Below, piece after piece: positions 57,045 to 64,000 of a stretch of 64,000 nucleotides of DNA. The DNA is from Undaria pinnatifida. Lineage: Eukaryota > Sar > Phaeophyceae > Laminariales > Alariaceae. The position numbers and the translations under genes are program-made. The notes beneath the pieces are model-generated. The model made no database searches. It was not told the origin of the DNA and worked only from the letters and a program-made list of their open reading frames with translations. Within the stretch, counting starts at the first letter, position 1. Each line of letters begins with the position of its first letter. Where the stretch lies: positions 9,876,823 to 9,940,822 of the forward strand of contig JABAKD010000005.1 of NCBI GenBank assembly GCA_012845835.1, read 5' to 3'.

Positions 57045-60000
57045 ATGTCACCCACGGTACCAGTGGCTCTGGCGGTAACCCTGCTCGCGGGTGGTGCTAC
57101 CGGCCTTGCAGTGCGTCCTGCTCTTCTCCCACAGTTCATCACCACCGCACGCGTATCGTCACATGCTCAAGGCCTCGCCGCAGAAGCTCGTGGGCGCTGG
57201 TACCGAGACAACAGCACCGACAAAGGCCCAAAAATGCGTTCGCTGCGGTGCAGCACAGGCTGGGCACCACAGCAATGTCGACGAAGCTTTGGTGGCCTGA
57301 TTAGGTCAGTTGACGCCTGTTGTGATCCCAGTTCAGTGCCAAGAAAGTGGAACGCGGCGCAATCCGTGTCTGTTCGGGAAACGTCGTTGAGAGGAGCGGG
57401 AGCGACCCTTTTGGCGATGAGTGCAGGGGGCGAAGGGGGAGGAGGGCCTCCGGTGGGGGGCTACCCCCCTCCTGAACACTTGCACGGTGTGTTTGCGGTC
57501 TATAAGCCGCAGGGTTTCTCCTCGGCGGATGTCGTGCAGAAAATCAAAGTGAGTACGTATACGTACCGCATCCTCCGTGTACAGCCTGCCAGGAATGGTA
57601 AGAACGAGCGCCAGCTTCTTTGTTAGTTCGTTCCATATATTACTTGTAATACTATGAATATGAAAAGCCAGGAACCAGGCTAAATTTTGCAGGAAAATAA
57701 GAAATTCGAGGTCGTCATCCTGAAATTAGTGTTGAACACACCCGTTCTCTAGTAGGAACCCCAGCCTGGATCAGTCTTCCTGTTTCTTGTTGGTTATAGG
57801 CACCCTGTCCCGGCGCTGCTGTATCTGGTATACACGAACCAGTGCCAGTCTACAAGAATACAAAAACTGCATACCGGGGTATTATACTGGTACATATGTC
57901 GTAACAGACTACTTGTATGTAGCTGGGGCTTGGGTATACTGCCCGTATACTGGGGCAGCCAGTACCAGCGTACTCTTTGGTTCGCAGTGCTCACAGTCTC
58001 GTGACGTCCGACATACCTGAGTATGCCCCAGTACTCGCCGTATCAACAGCCTATTAATAGAATTTCTTACGATTAGTAGATCCCAGTACTCGCAGTATCA
58101 AACCTCGAAAAATACTCAGTGCACAACTACAACGCCATGCTTTCCTATATGTGGACGGACAAGGGTCGATATGTCTATACTCGTGTTACTATTCAGCCGT
58201 GTGACCAAGAGGGCCTCATCTCCACCAAATATCTCGTCCCCCCCTCCCCCCCCCGGACTTTGGTATAATTAGCTGGTAACGAGAAAACGATCGCTATCCT
58301 AGGAGATCGATGATAGCCACAGACGGCCAAAGAGGAAGAAGATAAGATAACCATTTTTTTTAGGTAATACATGGGAGAACCGCACTAAGCGCCCCAAAAT
58401 GTGTCTCTACTAGGAGCAGGAGTAGGAACGGTGCTCCGGCTCGAAAGGCATGCGTGGTCAATAGCCAAACGACTAAGTCGAGCAACAACTGAGTGCGCCC
58501 TATACCCCCCCCGTTCTCCCCCAACCCACCACCCTCCTCACTTTCCCCTCTGCCCCCCTTCCTCCCCCAACCAACCACCCCCCTCACTTCCCCGTCTCCC
58601 ACCCCCCACCCCCCTCTTCCCTTGCCCCAAAGAGCATTTTGACGAAGGGAGTTCGAGACGAAATTCAAGCGAAGCTGGCCTTGGAGGAGGCGGCTTCTCC
58701 GACCACCGACGTCGGTGCCGACGAGGGGGCGCCAAACGCTGGTAACGGTAAGGGTAGGGAATGCGGGACGCGCGCAACGGTAGAGGGGACCGTTGACGGG
58801 GTGCTACGATAGGGATTATTATCACCTTTTGGTCGAAAATCTTTTCCATGGCTTTTCACGGGTCATGATCCGGCCCGCGGGCCGGATTTTAGAAGGTACT
58901 TCAAGTATCCGCGGATCGAGTCCGGTCGGTCAGGAGGTGTTGGAATCTCACGGGTCGAGTGGGGTCGGGTCGGGAGGTTTAAGCCGCCTTTACCGCAATT
59001 CTGGCTTAAGATGTAGGGTTAAGTATGGAAATCGCGGGATTTGGTTCGGCCCACGTGTGCTTCCAGTATCATGAGACGGAAAATGTCGAAAACTGCCCCC
59101 AAACAGTCCGTTAGACCCTAACGCCAACCCCAACCCCAACCCCAACCCTGCCCGTAGAACTTTGTCCGGAAAAAATCGTTTTTTTTTTTTTTCTTGCTGA
59201 AAATTTGGTCGACCACATTAAAACTCATACCGGTTTATCAGAATATGCCCCGATTCCAATACTTTATCCTAGATAGTAATCTAAACGTGTCGTAAAAGGC
59301 TACAGGGAGGTTTTGCTGATGCTACGGGTCGGCCCGGGTCGCCCTGGCCCAATCCGACCCGCGAGACGGGATTTACCTGACCCGTGAAAACGTCCTGAAA
59401 ATATGTTTCAGACTGACGGGACTCCTCAATCGAGGAAAGATACTGCCAGTGCCCAGCGTCGTGTTTTATCGTATTTGTTCTTGGACACCTAGCCCCGTGG
59501 GAATGTCCATCAGATTGCACTGGATTCGATGCGAGTCGACGAGGGAACGAAGGGCTGATGAAGTATTTTCGTGACGAAAAAGAAGGCATGTACCGTCTAC
59601 GGAAGGCGGGGAGAGGAGCCTTGTTGGTGCCCCTGGATCTGAGTTTCGTCTAGGGAGGGAGAAGGAGAAGGAAAAAGTGCGAACTTAATACCGCTAGATA
59701 AGATGAGGAAACAAAAATTACAAAAAAAAGCGTCGTTTTTTTTTTGGAAGTCGTTTTTGGGTAGAGGTTTCAGAGCCCATTTTTTGGCCGAAAACGTTTT
59801 GTGGTTGGCGGAGCTCCTCTGTCGAGGAGCTACCGAATATCGTTGGAGTACGCTTTCTGTTTTTTGTTTCACGTATTTTTCGTTGGATTTTGCGTTTTGA
59901 AAGTCGTTGGAGAGTGCCGTTTGGGTGTGTTTTCCCATATTTTTCTTTTTATGCTGTTTATTAAAACTCGTTGGAGAGTGCCGTTCGTGTTTCCCCGTAT

Positions 60001-63000
60001 TTTTCGTTTGTCGCTGTTCTCATCAAAACTCGTTGGAGAGTACCGTTTGTGTGTGTTTTCCCACGTTTTTCGTTTCGTTTTGTTTAGTAAAGCTCGTTGG
60101 AGAGTGCTATTTGTGTTTTCGTGTGGTTTTCGTTTTTTTTTTTGTGTTTAATGACGCTTGTTTGAGGGTGCCATTTGTGTTTTCCCCATAGTTTTCGTTT
60201 AATTATGTTTATTAACACTCGCTGGAGTACCATGTATGTTTCCCGTACTTTTCGTTTTATTGCGTATATTAAAACCCGCTGGAGTACATATTATTCCTGT
60301 TTTTTTCCCCATATTTTCGTTTTTGTTGTGTTTATTAAAACTCGCTAGAGAGTACCACTTGTGCTTTCTCATATGTTTCGTTATATTGTGTTTATTAAAC
60401 TCGTTGTGGGAATCGTACCAGTTGTGTATTCCCATGTTTTTCGTTTTTATTGTGTTTGTTGGCACTCGCGGGAGTGCCATATATGTTTTCCATACTTTTC
60501 GTCTTATTCAAAAATATTTAGCACTCGCTGGAGTGCATACATACTTCGTAGTATACCATTTTTGTTTTTCACCATATTTTTCGTTTTTATTGTGTTTATT
60601 TTAAAGCTCGCTGAGAGTACCGTTTGTGTTTTGCCATATTTTTCGATTTGTATCCCAGGCCATAGGAATGTTCTCCCACTTGCACTGCCATTTTTGCTCA
60701 CGTCAGTATCGCTGGGTGAGGTATACATAACGCATCTCAATCAAGTGACGAAAAACGCTCGGACACATTAGTCCTGGAAGTGCTCTCTGGGTCGCGCCTT
60801 CGTTTTTTGTCGAGGCCATTTCTTTTTTTGTGTAGAGTACGGAACTCCTCAAGGGAGGAACCTCAATAACTTCATGTGCGCCTCCCCTACCCCCCCGTAG
60901 CATTTGCTAGATGATTAAGATCTCCCACCCGGTAGCATAAGCTATATATAGATCATACAGATCATAGAGATATTTTCCGGAAACATCTAGGTCATCGGGT
61001 GGGGTTCGGGGATCTTTGTCCGACGCATGAAATGGTCGGAGCGCGCCGCTTGTGTTTTCATAAAAAAACTGAAAAACGTCAGCTGTGAGTACGATAGTTT
61101 GAATGGTCGAAAATTGTTGTGAAGCATCGTACGCTAGAGACTGAACTATAAACTCGTTGGGGCTGCTGGTCGGTGTTACCTACCGGGTCGCTTGCGCAGT
61201 GACATAATTATGCTTTCTCTAGTTTCCAATACTCTCCTTCCACCTGTTCAACTCGCGGCACCCCCGGTATTATTCCAAGCTAACCACGCACACATCCCAA
61301 TGGGGAAGCTTGTTTTGTTACGAGTTCTTGCTTGATTTTTTTTATCCTCAGGCGGATGATGGGGCAAAGTGAAGAAGCTTCGAGCTCAACACACTTCCTC
61401 GTGTTTTCGTGCATGTCGTGTGTCCATTTTAAACTCCGTTGTATTCGCAATCCAGCTCTGTAGCTGGCGTATCCTTCGGTTCCGGTGGTAGCGACAGCGC
61501 GAGCTGTCATACGTTATTGTATGCCTGGTACCTATCGTGGGGTGTGGGTTTTTTCATGGGATTGAAGGCTTTCGTTTTTTTGTCAGAAAAAAATGGTTTG
61601 GGGGTAAAAGGTACCGAGCTCCTTGAGTTATGAACCCCAGAAAAAAAAAAGTGCGCGCAACACTTCTAGCGCAGTGTGCGTCTTTTTCTTGCTGCAAAAC
61701 TTGTCTCAGTCTAATTCCAATTAGTTTCCCCCCCAAAAAAATGGGTGCAACACCGGCCGGGTTAAAATCGTTCCACAACACTTTCCACATCTGTGTCTTG
61801 TGCCTTTTCAACTCGGTTGTAAAGTAACGCTCGCAGCCGCAGGAACAGCCTCGGGTGAAGCGCCGGCGGAGGCGGTGCCGGCGGAAGGGGGAGCGGGAGA
61901 GGGACCGAAAACGGCGGGAGACCCCTCGCAGAAGAAGAAACGCAAAGGTGGCACACAACGACGGCGGCAGGGACCTAAGGTGGGTGAGAAAGGCGGTACG
62001 GGGGGAGGGGTAGATGTGAGGGTGAGGAAGGGTAGGCGGGGCAAAGTGGCGGGGGGTAGGGGGGCGCTACCTGAACGAATGTTGTGTGTGTGCTCAATCC
62101 ACCCCCTCGAAGTTTTTGGGGGAATGTTTGATCCCTCAAGCCGCTCCCGAACGACTGGCTTAGGTAGCGCGGCGTTTCTGCCGTATTTTTTACCTTTTTG
62201 GGCATATGGCTTTTTGCTCAAAGTTATGCGTTTGAAATCGGACACCGAAGATTTCTTCCGCTGTTCATGATTTTTTTTTTTATATCAAATATGTGACGTT
62301 TGAGCTGATGTTACAGGCGGACGTCGGGGGGGGGGGGAGGGGGCGTTCTGGTTGAACCCGCTCGTACGGTGTAACCGAAGGACGCGATTATTCAGAATGT
62401 TCCCCACCGCCAACACCCACGCGATATTATTGAGCTCATACCTGTACTGCTGCTGTAGTGGAAAAAAAATCCAATTCTTGAGTGCCAGCAATTTGTCCCC
62501 GATCTGCGGGTGCAATTCGTTTGATTTTTTTTCTTAAGGCCAAAAGGTGTGTTTCGTTCCTCAAACAACAACTAAAAGGGACAACGTTTAATTCCTCAAA
62601 TACGATAATGACTTTGTTTTTTTGTTCAAAGTAAACCACAGCAGTAGACCAGCCTCTGTTGTAGGCCTATCATTTCGATAAGGGAAGGACCGTTTTCGCC
62701 CATATGGTCCAGTATAGTCACGGAACTATGCTGGTGAGGCGCTTGATGCCTCGAGAGCGATCTGATAATTACCTCTTCCCCTTGCTTCCGATCCTACTTG
62801 TCCGTCCACACCAGGATCGTTCGTGCAAGTATTGATAAGAATAAATAATGGTGTTGTTGATTTTCACCCTGGCAGCATCCATAGGAGTCGTATACGCTTA
62901 AAGGGCAACCTTTTTTTTTAACGAGCGGCAGGTGGGTGTATCACGCAGCGTGCAAAGATGAGTGTCGACCCAAAACAATTTATCGAACTCACAGGTAACG

Positions 63001-63810
63001 TGTTTATATATATATATATATATTTGTAAAACTGGCATTTCGAAGAAATGTGTGTGTGTGCGTGTTTTTTCAAATTTAACCCCCATTAGCGCTGCACCCA
63101 CGTTTTTTTTTTTTTTTTTTGGGGGGGGGCACTAGAAATTAGTGCAGGATAGTTCTTGCAGTATTGTAAAAGGGGTGCATTTGTTTTTTAGGGCCATCCC
63201 ACGCTAGCGGTGCAGCAGCAGATTCTAAGAAATTTCTGAGCTCCTAGCATGAGGAAGAGCTCAACATATCACCCCCGAAAGATGACTCGGAAGGCATTCG
63301 TTCGCGCAAACTCGACCAAGACTTGTGTGCGCTAGTCCTAAAACAAAAATACACATACTTATATCCTCCGACGGATGGGAAAACACAAAGCTTAAGCTCA
63401 CCACACTTCCACGTATTTTCATAACGCGTCGTTGTGTCGTTTTTAACTCGACTGTGTATGCACAATGCAGCGCTATTAACAGCTGACGTGTCCTTCATTC
63501 AGGTCACGGGGTAACGACAGCGCGAGCTCTCCCCTACCGGTGGTTCCCGTCACTGCTCCAGCAGTATTCGTAAAAGTATGCAACTACACCGATAGTTCCA
63601 CCATTGAGGAGCTCAACCGCTCACAAACACTTGGTCCGACCACCGCGGCCCCTCCCCTGGGATGCCCTCAAAAAACCTGCTTTATCGCGAATTCCGATTT
63701 TTGTTTTGCAGGTGAAGGTGGGGCACGGTGGCACTCTGGACCCCATGGCGACGGGAGTTCTAGTCATCGGGGTGGGGAGGGGGTGCCGGGAGCTGGGCAG
63801 CTATCTGAAG
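57045..63810 (+). CDS. TruB-family tRNA pseudouridine synthase, 5' part (first four exons, 287 residues)
   Basis: Converts a uridine in the tRNA T loop (U55 in the family) to pseudouridine. Exons: 57045-57548, 58633-58747, 61837-61979, 63712-63810, with donor gtgtga leading out of the window. Motif I is [18 protein letters not shown] at about 147-164; motif II is [20 protein letters not shown] with catalytic Asp264. Between them lie 86 residues, partly Ala/Gly-rich and ending in a basic KKKRK...RRR stretch; eukaryotic TRUB1-like enzymes also carry an insert here. The first 146 residues are an extension that starts [17 protein letters not shown], a hydrophobic segment compatible with a signal or organelle-targeting sequence. 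A TAG lies directly before the ATG in frame, so this is the first possible Met unless an acceptor precedes it. The catalytic C-terminal half is outside the window. Confidence 0.92.
57549..58632 (+). other. TruB intron 1 (1.08 kb)
   Basis: Contains a family-A fragment at about 58270-58512 followed by a C-rich tract to the acceptor. Confidence 0.8.
58270..58512 (+). mobile_element. Family-A retroelement 3' fragment
   Basis: cgagaaaacgatcgctatcc, gtgtctctactaggagcagg, gtaggaacggtgctccggct, actaagtcgagcaacaactg, then C-rich. Confidence 0.65.
58748..61836 (+). other. TruB intron 2 (3.1 kb)
   Basis: Holds ACCCG/CGGGT-type repeats at 58855-58985 and 59325-59400, the array at 59850-60640 (next entry), a short GATC tract and a family-C copy near 61700. 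No exon in the required phase is needed, since exons 2 and 3 join directly. Confidence 0.8.
59850..60640. repeat. Tandem array, 55-80 base unit, about eleven copies
   Basis: Each unit has attaaaactcgttggagagt, accgtttgtgtttt, cccatatttttcgtttt with variable spacing. Long open frames rich in F, V and C here are artefacts of the T-rich unit. Confidence 0.9.
61980..63711 (+). other. TruB intron 3 (1.7 kb)
   Basis: Donor gtgggt, acceptor ttttgttttgcag. A (TA)n tract at about 63003-63023 and poly-G/poly-T runs; no internal gene seen. Confidence 0.8.
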
Positions 63811-64000
63811 GTGTGAGCTCAATGTTTTTTTGCACTGCTGGTGTCATCTCGCCGATCGTTGATGTTGCCCGTGTGTTTGTTTGTGCCGTTTCTGTGGCTC
63901 AAAATTAGATCAACGACTGCTGTGTACCAAGGACAATTTTTCACCCCTACCCCCTTCATCACCGTCACTACATCCACCACTGTCAGCACGATTACAACCA

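Noticed and set aside
59801-60604. Hydrophobic F/V/C-rich frames that resemble membrane proteins
   Set aside because: Products of a T-rich tandem repeat inside TruB intron 2.

Overview
This window looks like nuclear DNA of a multicellular stramenopile, most likely a brown alga (Ectocarpus-like). The reasons are five unrelated single-copy eukaryotic genes with small exons and introns of 0.4-4.2 kb, moderately high GC with long poly-G/poly-C runs, heavy repeat content, and strict alternation of neighbouring genes between strands with short divergent promoters. The assignment to brown algae is inference; no rRNA, organellar or prokaryotic signature is present.

Layout. (1) 1-1405, +: the 3' end of an ammonium transporter gene. 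(2) 1406-13441: about 12 kb of repeats with no gene I can support (terminal-inverted-repeat elements, a 55-60 bp tandem array, minisatellites). (3) 13442-24840, -: a complete six-exon Rab18/RabC-type small GTPase of 210 residues. (4) 24841-25302: divergent promoter. (5) 25303-30365, +: a complete four-exon SDHAF2/Sdh5 succinate dehydrogenase assembly factor of 214 residues. (6) 30366-34298: convergent intergenic region with tandem TIR elements. (7) 34299-56627, -: a complete 15-exon SCY1-like pseudokinase of 757 residues, with an N-myristoylation consensus. (8) 56628-57044: divergent promoter. (9) 57045-63810 and beyond, +: the 5' part of a TruB-type tRNA pseudouridine synthase. I built the spliced models by hand; every junction of the three complete genes keeps phase, and all introns are GT-AG except one GC-AG intron in the SCY1-like gene.

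The genes are not a pathway. They cover nitrogen uptake, membrane traffic (Rab18-like and SCY1-like), mitochondrial complex II assembly and tRNA modification.

No new multigene system is evident. The most unusual pattern is that at five places short partial copies of exon-intron junctions lie close to the functional exon (ammonium transporter, Rab exon 4, SCY1-like exons 2, 6 and 11). One gives an in-frame alternative 3' splice site. The second is a set of short retroelement-like 3' fragments ending in poly-C, where two otherwise different families share the same terminal motif. Several short non-autonomous element families are also distinguishable, including one nested insertion.
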